From Tricholomella constricta (taxonomy: Eukaryota; Basidiomycota; Agaricomycetes; Agaricales; Lyophyllaceae): 64,000 nucleotides of DNA. The stretch spans positions 124,001 through 188,000 of the forward strand of contig JAACJP010000047.1 in assembly GCA_013368375.1 (NCBI GenBank), written 5' to 3'. Below are positions 44,470 to 56,487 of this stretch, piece by piece (the stretch's first letter is position 1; every line of letters begins with the position of its first letter). The notes beneath the pieces were generated by a model. It searched no databases and was not told the origin of the DNA. It saw only the letters and a program-made list of their open reading frames with translations. Both the position numbers and the translations under genes were made by a program.

Positions 44470-47400
44470 ATGTTACTGCCGGGGAGAGAGCGCGGCCACC
44501 CAAAGACATCAATATGCAAGTGTCGCTCGCATTGTACAATCTTCAACTCATCGACCGGGCAATATGAAGGCCCTGGGGTGATTCATAGTCGGGGAACCAA
44601 GGCTAATCACGCCAAGGACGACAAACTTCTCGCGGCTCGAGAGAGGGCAACCTCACCAGGAGAGAGATCACGTTCTCCATTATTTGGAACCCGTCGCACC
44701 AGTCCAATAGCGGGCACCTCAGGAGGTCAGTCAGGAGGCCATGATGAAGAGCGATCTTTACTCTCTTTTTTCCGGCGGAGGAGCTCGAGTCCATCTGCAG
44801 CAGCCGCTCCGCATCAGCCGCCACAGCGAGCTGCTCTAGCATCGGATCGGGAGGATGACTGGATGTCGCAGATGGAGCGCGAAGTGGAGTGGCTATCAGA
44901 GATTCCAGTTACATCTCCAACGAAACCGCTCATCTTTCGAAATGATCCCGCCAGCAGCGGCGAATTTATTCGACCTTCTCCGGCCGATATCCTCCGTCCA
45001 AACCATGGTCCTTATTCCTTGATACCTGGGCCTCGTGTGAACCATGAATTTCTGGATGCCGAAAATCGGCTTTGTGAACTCATGAGCCACGTCGATAAGA
45101 TGGAAGTATCGGAGAAAAGGGACTCTCTCTCCCGATGTTTACAAGATCAGCTGGATCGTTTGATTCAAGAAAAGGAACATTGCTGGGCTCAGCAACGGTC
45201 TGACCTGTATCCAGGTAGAATCACAGTGAATACGGGTGAGTTTGACTTCGGTATTGGCCCAATGCCGAACCTCATATTTTAACAGAAATACACTACTACA
45301 AGCGAGGCCCCAAACGTCTCGTAGCTAAAGCCACGACGCTGGCCTCTCTAATTTTGGAGAGCTTGTTTTTCACGCCTCGTCGTGCTCTGCGTGCAAGGCT
45401 TGCCGGGGATAGAGACATCCTTCATCAAGCTGGGATAGCCCCAGAGATCGCGGAGGAGATACCTAAGGACCCTCGTCCTCTAAGTTCTCATTTTCGTCTC
45501 GATCCAGTAACTCGAGAATTCATATGCTGCCCCAAATGCTTTTATCTGCACCCATATAACCCAGGCGACAGTCCACATGATCCCAAAGACCCTGCGATTT
45601 CGCGATGCCCCCATATGGAGACACCAGATAGTCCGCCTTGCAATGCTTCGCTATGGAAAGAGCGTGATATTGGCCAAGGCCGCAAGAGGTCTGCGCCATA
45701 TCGACGACATCTACACCACGATCTAAAGTCGTGGCTTGGGCGTCTTCTGTCACGCCCTGGGATAGAAGATCTTCTCGAGGACTGCCAGTATGCTCCTCCT
45801 GCGGGGAGTGGACCTGTGGATGATGTGTGGAACTCCAAGGTGTTCCAAGAGTTGGTTGGCCCGGAGGGAGACCCTTTTTTTCCTGGCCCAGCTGGCGAAG
45901 GACGGCTCGTATTCAGCCTCTCCGTGGATAGCTTCAATCCGTTTCATATGAAAACGGCAAAGCAGCAAGCCTCGTCAACCGGTATATGGCTTGTCCTCCT
46001 CAATCTTCCCCCCCATTTACGCTACCTGCCTGAAAATGTATTCCTCGTCGGGATCATCCCTGGGCCCAGTAAACCTTCGACCAGCCAACAGAATCATGCA
46101 CTCAAGCTCGTAGTAAAAGATATGCTTGAATTTTGGGAGCCGGGCATTTTCTTTACTCGAACCCATAATCACCGCGCCGGGAAACTCGTTCGAGCGATGC
46201 TTGTCCCTCTGGTCTGCGACATGCTTGCCGCACGCCAAGTGTTAGGACTGCCAGGTACTGCGAATGCGCACTATTTTTGCACATGCTGTGATCTTGATCA
46301 CGATGATATCAACATCCTTGACCGAACGGAATGGCCGAAAAAAGACGTTGAACATATCCGGCGAGTCGCGGAGGAGTGGAAGGAAGCTCCCACTGAAGCG
46401 CATCAGAATTACCTCTTCGAAGCATATGGTTTACGGTGGACGCCATTATTGGACCTCCCTTACTGGAATCCAGTGTTGTTTGCCACCATCGACTCCATGC
46501 ATGCTTTAGATCTAGGCCTTTTCCAACATCACCTGCGTCGACTTTTTAGAATTGATGTCGCGAACATGCCAGTCGGCGGCGATGGATCTTCAGAACCTCC
46601 TCCCTCAATCATCCAGACTGTGACTAGCGCAAAGGACAAGGCGGATTTACGACGATGCCTCGAAGTCGTTCGTCAGAATGAGCCTAGTATGGCTGCACGG
46701 CTGCTCGGCTTCAATCGCAGAGTTCTTTTTACTGTCTGCCTGGAGAATGACATAAGGGGTGCCGGCCACAACTTAGTAGTCGGAACGCGGTGGGTTCTGA
46801 CGAATAACATCGTGCTTTGGGTCAGTAGTGCTTCATATGGCATCGTCTTATCTGCGACCTGACGAATGCATGCAGAGAGAACGTAATCCTAACACGCCAT
46901 TAATATCTCCTACTTTGGATTCCGTGTCAGACCAATCAACACCATTACCTGACACTCAGATGAACACGGTTGGTCCAACCGCTCTTCCGGAGAACGAACA
47001 GATCAACCCGACCTTAGCGGCGCGCATCGTCTCACATCTAACCAACGCCGATGATGCAGGGGGCCGCCGGAAAGCCTATGAGCAGGCGACTGGAGCCATA
47101 TTTGCCTATTTATGCGACATTCTTGAGATTGATTACTCTCATATCGATCTCAATTCGAGGCCAAAGAGACCCTTGTTCGACCTCCTCACTAATACTGTAA
47201 GCTCTACGATTATTGACGGCATCAATAAACATTGACAACGTCGTTTGATCATGATCTCCTAGATTGATCAGGATGAAGTCAAGTTACATCAGCTGACGGC
47301 CTATATGCCCGCTAGATCTGCGAATCGTGTCGTCCTTGGACGCGACATCATGGAAATTATATGGTCTGATATGAAAAAGACGCAGCTTCCCTCCTGGATT

Positions 47401-48690
47401 CGGCCGGCACCTCCTAATTGGGGCACAACACAAAGGGGAAAGCTCAGTGCAGATCAGTATCGTGTCATCTGCACCATACATCTCGTCATCACCTTGATTC
47501 GCCTTTGGGGACAGGATAATGGTCGCAAGAGGCAGATGCTGATTCATTTCCTAGATCTCGTCAATGCGGTTCAAATTGCCAACCTTCGAGTCACTTCGCC
47601 TGAGAAAATCGAAGCTTATAATGAATTTATCTTCCGTTACGCCTCCCGTTGCGTAGAATTATATCCGGACGAGTCATTAAAGCCTAGTCTGCATGCTGCA
47701 CTTCACCTTGGTGATTTCATGGCATTATTTGGCCCTGTACAAGCCTACAGTTCCCCGTTTTACGAGCGATACATCAATTTCTTTCATCGGCTAAACACTA
47801 ACAAAAAACTCGGTTTGTCTTACTCTCTGCTGTGCTATACGCCGATCATGATACTGGCTTATATTTAGGAGAGCTCGAGTCCACCCTTCTAAAGGCTGCT
47901 GTTCGCGCTTCCAATCTTCGCGCTCTTCTGTCAGAGGACGCTGACTTACGAGGCACCGTTCAGGAAATGATACAAGCAATCGAAGATACGGAGCGGGAGG
48001 ACCGGCGCGGGTATCGTCTCGCAAGTCTCCTGGACCCCACAGGCCCAGACTACACTATTGATACCAATGGCCTCCCAATTGACCTTCCCGACGAAATTCT
48101 CCAACACGTCCATGCAATCGTTACGATGTCTGCTGGACCACATCGCGAAATTCGAATTCCCCGACGAGCGATCTCAGTCAACGCGATCTCAATTTCAGGG
48201 GTCACTTACGGGACCTCGCCTTCAGCAAAATACAGAGACAGCAACATTCTCTTCCAGCCGACAATCAATGATGGAAGATCATCGGCTGGATCCATCGTTG
48301 ACATCTTCAAACACGTTTACGAGGTTGTAGGCGAAGAACCGCACGTCGCAGAATTCTATATGACTGTGCAGGAATACATACCAATGGACCCCGACACTGA
48401 CCCTTATCGACAATTCGGTTTCATCGGTGGTTTTCTTTGTCAAAAAAAACAGGCGACAAGCATTATCGTGATCAAGATCTCTCAGGTAATTTCTCATGTC
48501 GCCGTGACTCCAATCGACGACGGCGACTGTGCAGGAATGATTCATATCCTGCCTGTCGATCGGGTAAGTGTACAATTCTGACTTCTATTTTCCTTGCTCA
48601 TTAACTACTTCGCAGCTCATGCTTTCCTTCAATTCTGATTCTTCGACATCAGACGATACAGAATACTCAGGGTTTCCAAGGGCGACCTGA
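44470..48690 (+). mobile_element. Tnp2-family (CACTA/En-Spm-like) transposase gene, apparently complete
   Basis: Exon 1 encodes a zinc-binding start (SICKCRSHCTIFNSSTGQYE) and a disordered linker. Introns join TVNTG to EIHYYKRGPKR (about 45235-45284), VLW to RERNPNTPL (about 46820-46873), DLLTNT to IDQDEVK (about 47197-47263), KKL to GELESTLL (about 47811-47870) and VDR to LMLSFNSD (about 48565-48616), all in frame. Core features: a treble-clef-like CPKCFYLHPY...CPHM...CNASLW (about 45525-45655), VFSLSVDSFNPFHMK (first acidic residue), LVPLVCDMLAARQVLGLPG, then HYFCTCCDLDHDD, and ATIDSMHALDLGLFQHHLRR. Later come WSDMKKTQLPSWI and LHAALHLGDFMALFGPV. No internal stop was found outside introns, so the enzyme may be active or recently so. 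Its last codons (after SDDTEYSG) fall into GH79-like sequence, so the true C-terminus may be lost. Confidence 0.75.
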
Positions 48691-49068
48691 ACATCACTAC
48701 CATCCAATGCGACCAAGGCGCCAACCAATGCCGCGTCCCCGTCAAAGCCCCTCCTTCGCCCTCGTCTTCCTGAGCGACTCCAACGCCCCCGCCGCGGCCG
48801 GCATCGACGCGCCCGCGCTCACCTTCGAGACGACGGCCTATACGAAGACGGTCAACACTGCGACCGTCGACCCCGCCATGCTCGCCACGTCGAATGGGCA
48901 TTCGGGGAAGGAACGCTCAAAGCTGGGAGCACGAGTTCTGGATCCGTTAATGCGGCGGAGGGCCTCCGGGCCCTGATTCCTGGCGTGTCGGTCCTGCTCT
49001 CCATGCTGCTCGGCGCGGGCGTACGTGGTCATGGCTGCCTTGACACGGTGAACGTCGACGCCGCTGTG
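48668..49068 (+). pseudogene. decayed 3' end of a GH79-like secreted hydrolase gene
   Basis: Translation in shifting frames gives VSKGDLNITTIQCDQGANQC, then SFALVFLSDSNAPAAAGIDA, LTFETTAYTKTVNTATVDPA, MLATSNGHSGKERSKLG and, one frame over, STSSGSVNAAEGLRALIPGV and SVLLSMLLGAGV. This series (TTAYTKTxNTATVDPAxLATSNGHSGK and a hydrophobic tail) matches what I recall of the C-terminus of agaricomycete glycoside hydrolase 79-type proteins. Single-base deletions separate the frames near 48750 and 48930, so the copy is dead. Nothing of the catalytic domain is present upstream, where the Tnp2 gene lies. Confidence 0.5.
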
Positions 49069-49896
49069 CTGAGTTAGAACGTACGCACCCCCTTGCTTTC
49101 CTGCCTGCCTGCCTGCTCTGTCGTTACCGTTACCGCTACCATCACCTGGAACTGGAATTGGAGCTGGAACAATCAATACACACGGGAACCACATACCACC
49201 CACCCACCACCTACTCTTGCGTCGTCTCATACTTACTTACTGACGTGACACTGGATGATCTGTGATCTGTTAAGTTTCGCCCCATCTCTCTTTCACGGGG
49301 CCAACGTGGACGGACTTTTGATTATTTATTATCGCTTTGATTATCTTATACTACTTTGTAAATCTACATGATGATGCATATATATCTACCTACACAACAC
49401 GCGAAAACTACCGCGCCAGCGCCATCATCACCTCCGCACTGCCGCGTCCTCTCGAAGCCGCACGCCGAGGCATCCGGAATCCGGATGATGATCATGTGAT
49501 AGTCATGCGATAAGATTTCAAATAAAAGCTCGGAATTGAGCCTGAATATATTTTCAAAATGATCAGGATAAATTCGCCAATCAAATATCACTGATTATAA
49601 AGATAAATACGTCATTGATATTCACAATATGATCAACTCCATATCCACCATCAATAGAGTGATCAGATCTTAAAAAAACTCCAAATATAACCGAGAAGTA
49701 AAGTGAGATCTTATCACTAAGATAATCTTGATAAAGGCTTAGATCACATGGTGACTATTTGTTTGAACTTTTCAGAAATTTATTCACGCTTTGATCATTG
49801 GATTGATGGTAGATTATGATTTAAAATATGATCAAAATAAAATCAGAATAAAATACGCGTTATTTTGGGCTTCTCCCCGCGGTGTGAATGTCCTTC
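49069..49896. other. AT-rich spacer
   Basis: Nothing coding was recognised. A short repeated stretch around 49125-49170 (GTTACCGTTACCGCTACC, GGAACTGGAATTGGAGCTGG) is simple sequence. The region 49550-49860 is strongly AT-rich with many GATCA and TGATCA motifs. Confidence 0.35.
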
Positions 49897-50786
49897 TCAA
49901 GAATGTTGAACCCTGGGCACGAAGTCAGCGCCTACTCTTCGCGATACTCAACGTGGAAAAAACATACTGAATGAAGTAACGTTGATCAGTCGCGACGCAG
50001 TTCCCTCCATGGGCGTTCTGCGTCGCCTGGCAGTTAAAGGCCACGTTATCGAGCGTATCAGCCTGCGCGCACGAGTTAATTCGATATATGGCCATTTAAG
50101 ATCGCGGAGCCTCGTACCCAGTTCGTCCTGCAGTAAGATACGGGCCCGATGTCTTGATTCAAGAAGAACGACTTGCAGCTGCTGTACGTCATGACGACAG
50201 TGTTGTTCGTCTAGTTGCTTGTGTTTAGCGAATGTGTCATTGTCGACGGCTAAATTGCACTTACGCCTGTGCCAACTGAGAATATAGCCCCTGCAGAGAT
50301 GTGAGCGAGCGGTCGAAAAATCATTGATCGGTTGACACACCTGTACTCTGACTCTCATATCGCAGAGCATCGGCGATGACATTGCACTCGTTCGGGTCAG
50401 GTCCTCCACCAGATGGAAGGAAGCAGTTCCTATTGCCTGAAGACGTTCTTCAACGCGCCTTCAAGGAAACACATATCAGAATGTAGACGCACAGGGGACT
50501 GCGCAAAGATTCGTCTGGCGCGCTTCCAATTCCGCCCGTGGCTTGAGACTGGCTTCGGGGCATGTCGCAATCTCAACCTTGACGTTGCGGTCTTTCCCGA
50601 TGAAGGCCTCGGTCACCGTCACTTGACCTGGGCACACTGCACCTGTGACAGAATTCAATCTTGAGTAAAGACTTGTGAGTGACTGTCCGCCGTCATACCA
50701 GCTGCGATTTCACGCTCCACGGGGGACGCGATGACGGCAGATAGCGCTGCGAAGACAGCTAAACCAGCGAAGATTGAAGAGCGCAT
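49897..50786 (-). CDS. small secreted Cys-rich protein, tandem family copy A
   Basis: Six small exons. Start ATG at 50786: MRSSIFAGLAVFAALSAVIA is a signal peptide, followed by SPVEREIAAG. After an intron (50643-50698): AVCPGQVTVTEAFIGKDRNV, EIATCPEASLKPRAELEARQ and TNLCAVPC. After further introns: NRNCFLPSGGGPDPNECNVI, ADALRYESQST, GAIFSVGTG, TNNTVVMTYSSCKSFFLNQD, IGPVSYCRTNW and ADTLDNVAFNCQATQNAHGG. The end is NCVATDQRYFIQVQHS, stop at 49897. The mature protein is about 150 residues with roughly ten Cys, suggesting several disulfides. I recall similar small secreted proteins of unknown function across Agaricomycetes; no enzymatic motif is visible. A TATA box lies about 47 bases upstream of the ATG. 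The reading frame is intact in all exons. Confidence 0.8.
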
Positions 50787-50832
50787 TTCTGAAGCAGGGG
50801 ATGCTGAGGAAAGGCCCCAATATCTGAGGCGA

Positions 50833-50839
50833 CTTTATA
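50833..50839 (-). promoter_or_regulatory. TATA box of copy A
   Basis: TATAAAG on the minus strand, 47 bases upstream of the ATG. It sits in the same position in all three gene copies within the conserved context GGGTCTATAAAGTCGCC (GGGCCTATAAAGTCGCC in B and C). Confidence 0.6.
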
Positions 50840-51303
50840 GACCCATTGTTGAGTCAGTATGACCTATACTTTTGAACGCATCTTGCTTTCTCTACATCTC
50901 ATGATGGGATGGAAACCCCGCAGCGATGCCAACGCAGTTTTCGTAATGGACGTTGTCAATCAAAGACCAGGAGCTATGCTTGTGAACGCATCCCAGGACG
51001 GGATGGAAGCCCCGCAACGATGCACATGCATATCCTCCTACACGTCCGTTAACAAGGGTTTTTGTAGCGATGTGATTCAATCACATACCGAAACAGCAGA
51101 GGCCGCAGGCAGGCCTAGGACGAGGTCACGCTCGACAAGCTCGGAAAGGCTCAATATGTGTAAAAGGTCCAATTCCTCAATCCTTTGACTGTGTTCAAAG
51201 TCATACGAAAATAAATATACCCTTTCAACAATTTTCGGGTATTTCAATCGAGATTTCAAGTATTGCACCCAGTGAACCAACGTCCACGGAAGCTTTTCTT
51301 TTT

Positions 51304-51321
51304 TGCGGGCTCATGAGCCCG
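51304..51321. repeat. 18-bp perfect palindrome
   Basis: GCGGGCTCATGAGCCCGC reads the same on both strands. It is present at the equivalent place in copy C, near 57896. Confidence 0.8.
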
Positions 51322-53401
51322 CACATCGTATGGCAAACCTTTGATTGTGGAGCGTCGGATTTGTGATCGAAAGGGCAGCTCGACGATATCGTGATGTGGT
51401 GGTCGTCGTCGCGCGCTTAACATTTTATCAAGTTTCCCCTGGGTATCGAAGTCCTGCAAATTTCCTCTAGCCAACATCAGTCCAGCAAACGTGAAAGGAA
51501 AACTGATCTTTCGTCGCGTATGAGACGAGGGGTATGTACGTCTGGGATATTTGTGCCAGCAGTTGAGAGGCAAACAGCGATCTAATTTTAGAAGACAACA
51601 CCGCATCAGAAAGAGTACAGGTACATCAAGAGCATCTACGCGCTCTTCTCACCAGCTTCGCGACCCAGACAGGTCCATGCGAGCACTTGAATTGATGGCG
51701 AGGAGTACGGAAAAATTTATCATGATCGGTTTCTACTGGAGAAAGACTCGCACATTTTTAGCCCGCGCACGAGTATAATTCGTGTATAGGTTATGACCCT
51801 CCTTGGGAGAACCAATAGTATCATGGTGCCTTTTGAGAGCGGTCAATCACAAGGGTCGAAGTTACGAATTCGGAGTCATTTGATGTGGGGGCTGGAGAAT
51901 AGGCTCGTAAATGCAAGTAATAGTCTCTGTAGAAGGGCATATGCATGTAGAGCTCCGCACAGATTCAGAGATGTTTGTTGATTTGTTGTCGCGCGGAGGA
52001 TCAGCCGAAAAGCCTTGAAATCTCCGCTGGCAATTGCCGCGGCGGGAACAAATAGCAACAGAATAGATATATAATTTATAACTTTTTTAATGACTATGAA
52101 TAAAACATTTAATAATTTCATTTCCTACTTTAAATAAATTATTTAAGGTATTTTAAAATAATTTATTTTTTCAAAAGTGAAAACATAAACAATCAAGCGC
52201 GGAGCGTGTCGCGTGCTCCTTATGTTTTTTTTTCACCTTTCAAGGACCAGATACTCCGCCATCTACAGCCTCATGTACTCTCTGTGCTATCGGTCGATCC
52301 CATGGACCTGTAATTACCTCTCTTCGCCAGACAATTTCAATTTCAAGCCTTCAGTCGCCGTGCGCACATTTGTCACCTAGATGTCAGACAGCAGAAAACT
52401 TCTCGAGGTTAGCCAGTTCAGAGACCCAATCAACCCTGCCTGGTAATAGCACCGCTGTAACTGTACGACCCCGTTGCGCGAAACCGCACATAGCTGACCC
52501 ACCAGCCGGTTCACAAGGACAGGAATCCAATCTCAAAGCCTGGGTTTCTCATGGCCGTTGGCCGTCTCTGGCAAGGGATTCTAGCCTCAATCTTAGGCGA
52601 TTTCATCCTGCTGTGTAATCGCCGAGATGCCGTCGGCACCATACATTCTGGAACAACATAAGCTCTCGTGTCTTCCTATCCTGATCGACTGGCGAGACTG
52701 GTCTTGAATCTTGTCCATCTCATGGCGTTGTATGAGAACAAAGGCTTTGGATGCACTCTGGAGGATATGTAACGTCACACCACACTACGCCACCATGCCT
52801 GATCTGCACTAATGAACTGTTCCTGCGCTGTACAGTATCACTTGATCGCCTTTGTAGTCTTCCAACGCAGCCTTGATCGTTATGTCATTGTCGATGGGCA
52901 GCATAACAAAAGGAAGCTCCTCCTCATGTATCATCTCTGTGCTCTATGTGGCTAAACGACCTCCAGCTGTGCTTTATAGTTACGTGCTACACAAGCTCAA
53001 AGTTTATATTCGCCTCTCCTTCGTTGCATTCTCCAATATCCATCACCAGGCGGTGAGACACCATGCAGACCCTCCCAATCTCAATTACACCCGTGATCCC
53101 ATCGCCTGCCAGACTTAGGTCAGTGTAAGTTACGTTACATTTGCATTCAGTGGCTCTGAAGGCCCATACGCAGGCATGTTTGTATCTATGTCTTCCACAC
53201 ACCGTTATACCATCAAAAGTGACGTGAACGCGAATTTAGGAGGCAGGAAACCAATGGAATAAACTCTGCATAACGCGAAAAGTGTGACATTGCTCAAAAA
53301 AAATGATATGTAAGACACGAAGTGGAACGAAAATGGATCAATTGTAAAAGACGACGAAGACACCAAGAGTCCAAGGTCGAGCGCAGGCTGCACGATGTTG
53401 A

Positions 53402-54302
53402 TCAGGAATGTTGAACCCTGGCCACAAAAGTTAGCATCTTCTTTGCACGCTCGACATCGAAAGAACACAAACATACTGGATGAAGTAACGCTGATCAATC
53501 GCGACGCAGTTTCCTCCATGAGCGTTCTGCGTCGCCTGGCAGTTGAAAGCCACGTTATCGAGCGTATCAGCCTGCGCACACCACGAGTCAATTCAATACT
53601 CATTCAAACGCATCGCGGAGCCCCATACCCAGTTCGTCCTGCAGTAAGCAACAGGACCGAGGTCTTGGTTCACAAAGAACGATTTGCAGCTGCTGTATGT
53701 CATGACAATGGTGTTGTTCACCTGTTCAAATATGGTAAGCGAATCGCCCTCGTCGAAGGCCAGAGCCCACTCACCCCAGTGCCGACTGCGAAGATGGCCC
53801 CTGCAATGACCTGAGCAACGCTTGACGGGAACTCGCTGCTTGCCTGACGTACCTGTGTTCTGACTCTCGTATCGCAACGCATCGGCGATGACATTGCACT
53901 CGTTCGGGTCGGGTCCCCCACCAGATGGGAGGAAGCAGTTCCTGTTGCCTGAAGACATTCTTGAGCAAGGCACACTCGAGCGAACACATATGACCATCTG
54001 GACGTACAGGCGACTGCGCAAAGGTTAGTCTGGCGCGCTTCCAATTCCGCTCGTGGCTGAAGACTGGCTTCGGGGCATGTCGCAATCTCAACCTTGACGT
54101 TGCGGTCTTTTCCGATGAAGGATTCGGCCACTGTTACTTGACCCGGGCACACTGCACCTGTGACAGGATTCAATTTTGAGCAATAAGTTCAGAGTAACTA
54201 TCCGCCAGTCATACCAGCTGCGATTTCATGCTCCACGGGGGAAGCGATGACGGCAGACAGCGCTGCGAAGCAAGCCAAACCAGCGAAGATTGAAGAGCGC
54301 AT
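53402..54302 (-). CDS. small secreted Cys-rich protein, tandem family copy B
   Basis: Same exon layout as copy A. Start at 54302 (MRSSIFAGLACFAALSAVIA, signal peptide with a Val-to-Cys change), then GAVCPGQVTVAESFIGKDRN, CPEASLQPRAELEARQTNLC, NRNCFLPSGGGPDPNECNVI, ADALRYESQNT, GAIFAVGTG, VNNTIVMTYSSCKSFFVNQD, LGPVAYCRTNW and ADTLDNVAFNCQATQNAHGG, ending NCVAIDQRYFIQVQHS at 53402. All introns keep GT...AG borders and no stop interrupts the frame, so the gene looks functional. It is the most diverged of the three copies, with conservative changes (FAVGTG, IVMTYSS, FFVNQDLGPVA) and every mature-domain Cys kept, which suggests selection on the fold. Function unknown; secretion is inferred from the signal peptide. 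Confidence 0.8.
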
Positions 54303-54348
54303 TTCTGAAGCAGGAGATGCTGAAGTGAGGCCTCAAGGTCTGGGGCGA

Positions 54349-54355
54349 CTTTATA
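54349..54355 (-). promoter_or_regulatory. TATA box of copy B
   Basis: TATAAAG on the minus strand, 47 bases upstream of the ATG, aligned with copies A and C. Confidence 0.6.
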
Positions 54356-56239
54356 GGCCCAATATTGAGTCAGTATGACCTATGCTTTCGAACGCATCTT
54401 GCTTCCTCTAAATCCCAGGACGGGATGGAAGCCCCGCAACGACGCCAACGCAGTTTTGGTAATGGATCTTATCAATCAGCTACCAGAAGCTGCAAGCACC
54501 GAAAGCAGTCCTCGGGACGAACATAAATGCATAGAAGCGCTCGTTTGCGAGATCATGTGTCCGCGTATCGCATGGTCGCACACAGGTTTGTTTTTGTAGC
54601 GCCGGATCCGAACTCGGCGGGGCGGCCCGACAATCTTGTTCAAATTGGTGTTTGCGCGCGCCTTGAGCTTACAGCCTGAAAACGCAGCGACACACACCCC
54701 CCGTCTTGCATGCCTCAAACGGTAAGGGTAATTCTCGTTCACTTATCCTTAACTAATGTTAACTGAAGTAAGCCCTACAGGTCCGAGTCAATCCGCATTA
54801 GAAAATGGGCAGATATAGTATATCAACAGCGCCTCTCCGATTTTCTCAACATCTTCGCGGCCCAGACAGGTCCATGCGAACGCATAAAATGATGGCGAGA
54901 AAGACGGAGAACTGATAGGCATTCCCAGCGACGGGGTGACTCAGATACTGCAATACCACGGCTGGGAATATTTGAACGGCAAATCCTTGACTCCAACGAA
55001 CTTATGTGCGTGATACTACTCGAAGAACACCTACTATAGCTCATCTACATTACCTAGCATCTGAATTGCATCTGGATACAGGCACACAGTTGATTGTGAG
55101 GATTGAACGAGAATGTGGCCTGCGTGTCAATTGCAGGATGACTCTTACTGACCTCCAACCTTTCCACCTTCAAATTGTCGAGCGACGACATGGTCCTTGA
55201 AGGCTGCCATCCTTTATCCGCCATCGTCTTTCCCACTCCGCTCGCCAGGTATCTGGACACTGGCTGACTCAGGACTTGATCTCCGCGCTCACTCTCACAC
55301 CATCTACATCTAACTCAATCGTCCCAATACGGCCATTACACATAATTTTTGAAGGAGGCTCGTCGCGTCGCTGAGTTTGCCTTTGCGTCATGGGCACGCC
55401 ACGATACCCGATGCGGCGGCGGGTTTCGAGGACGATTCTTTCATTTATGGCGTCAGAACTCGGTAGCGCGGAGCGTCGACCTTTTAGTATTGATCAAGTT
55501 TCGGATGCGCATGTCCACCATTCAAGTGATCGACTCGGAGGGTGCAATTTGTATACGACCATTTTCTGTGCCGTAATCTCAGCCCGGAGCAAGGGCTGGC
55601 TCCAGATGCGCGTGGGTCTCTCTTCGTGGAGCGTCTGTCGTAAACTCTCTCAGGAACCTGTCAGCTCACTTATGGCATCGACTTACATCTTGTATCTGCG
55701 AATATCAGGAATCCTCTTGGGGGGCTGAGCGGACAAGAAACGCGTACACTGGCAGAATCAATGATTCATTCTCAGATCCCCGCCGGCGGGAAGTTTTGAG
55801 AACCCAAGGACATACTGGAAGTTGAGGTACCAATAGATGTTGCATAGGACTGTTCACGTTGGTTTTCGCATTACTGCAACTCCCATATGCTCACAAGTTA
55901 TCAGACACAATCCAATGATACGACACCTTGTTTCCAACGGCACTGTACTCTATATGCACCTCGTAAGTTGGCTACACCAATATATATTCCTTAGTGGCGG
56001 CGGCGCCGTTCCATCGCTAGATCCAGCTCCTCCTCGAGCGATCTAAATGCAGCCAAAGCAACCAGGCCGGCAGGGATCAAGAACTCCGAGACACGATCTC
56101 AGAGACGCTCGCAGCTGCAGTTGCCGTGGCCGTGGCCGTTACAGGCGGCTGCTCGACTCGATTCGACGCTTCCCCTCCTTCGTTCCCACTGCTCGTCCTC
56201 GCCCCGAATTTGTGGATCTGATCACAAAAGTGGTTTGGA
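54356..56239. other. duplicated non-coding region of copy B
   Basis: One GGGATGGAAGCCCCGCAACG element lies near 54423, against two in A and C. No recognised coding sequence. The open frames at 54823-55044 and 55349-55728 have equivalents in copy C but are not maintained as the same frame, which argues against a second gene in the unit. Confidence 0.4.
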
Positions 56240-56487
56240 AGGCCCATACACAGGTATGTATGTGTATTTATGTCTTCCACACACCCTTGTACTATCAAAG
56301 GTGACGTGAACGCGGATTTAGGAGGCAAGAAAACAATGAAATAAATTCTGCATATAACGCGAAAAGTGTGGCATTGCTCAAAATGGAATGATATGTATGA
56401 CACGAAGCGGAACGAAAATGGAACAATTGTAAAAGACGACGAGGACACCAAAGAGTCCAAGGTCGAGCGCAGGCTACATAAATTCTA

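Larger units (their letters stand above)
49890..51700. repeat. segmental duplication, copy A
   Basis: Colinear with copy C (about 56490-58320), including the secreted-protein gene, its promoter region, the palindrome GCGGGCTCATGAGCCCGC and the stretch ending near CACCAGCTTCGCG. Identity to copy C is high by eye, clearly higher than to copy B. The homology starts almost exactly at the gene's stop codon. Confidence 0.85.
50787..53162. other. duplicated upstream region followed by unassigned spacer
   Basis: Positions 50787-51700 belong to segmental copy A and contain two copies of a GGGATGGAAxCCCCGCAxCGATGC element (about 50905-50930 and 51000-51025) upstream of the gene. Positions 51700-53160 show no similarity to the other copies and no recognised gene. 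An AT-rich tract lies at 52060-52200. Confidence 0.4.
53163..55870. repeat. segmental duplication, copy B
   Basis: Colinear with copy C (56240-59290), beginning AAGGCCCATACGCAGG. It includes 3' flank, gene, promoter, a stretch around 54838-55200 containing GATGGCGAGAAAGACGGAGAA, and a final stretch around 55400-55870. The unit length from B to C is about 3.07 kb. The part 54600-54838 differs from C, so B has an internal replacement or deletion. Confidence 0.85.

Noticed and set aside
45291..45305. CACTACTACAAG as a possible CACTA terminal repeat
   Set aside because: It falls at the start of the second exon of the Tnp2 gene (reading IHYYKRGPKR) in the middle of the transposase, so it is coding sequence rather than an element end.
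54823..55728. Open frames in the non-genic part of segmental copy B as a possible second duplicated gene
   Set aside because: The homologous part of copy C (58262-59110) does not keep the same frames open, and no domain or splice pattern is visible.
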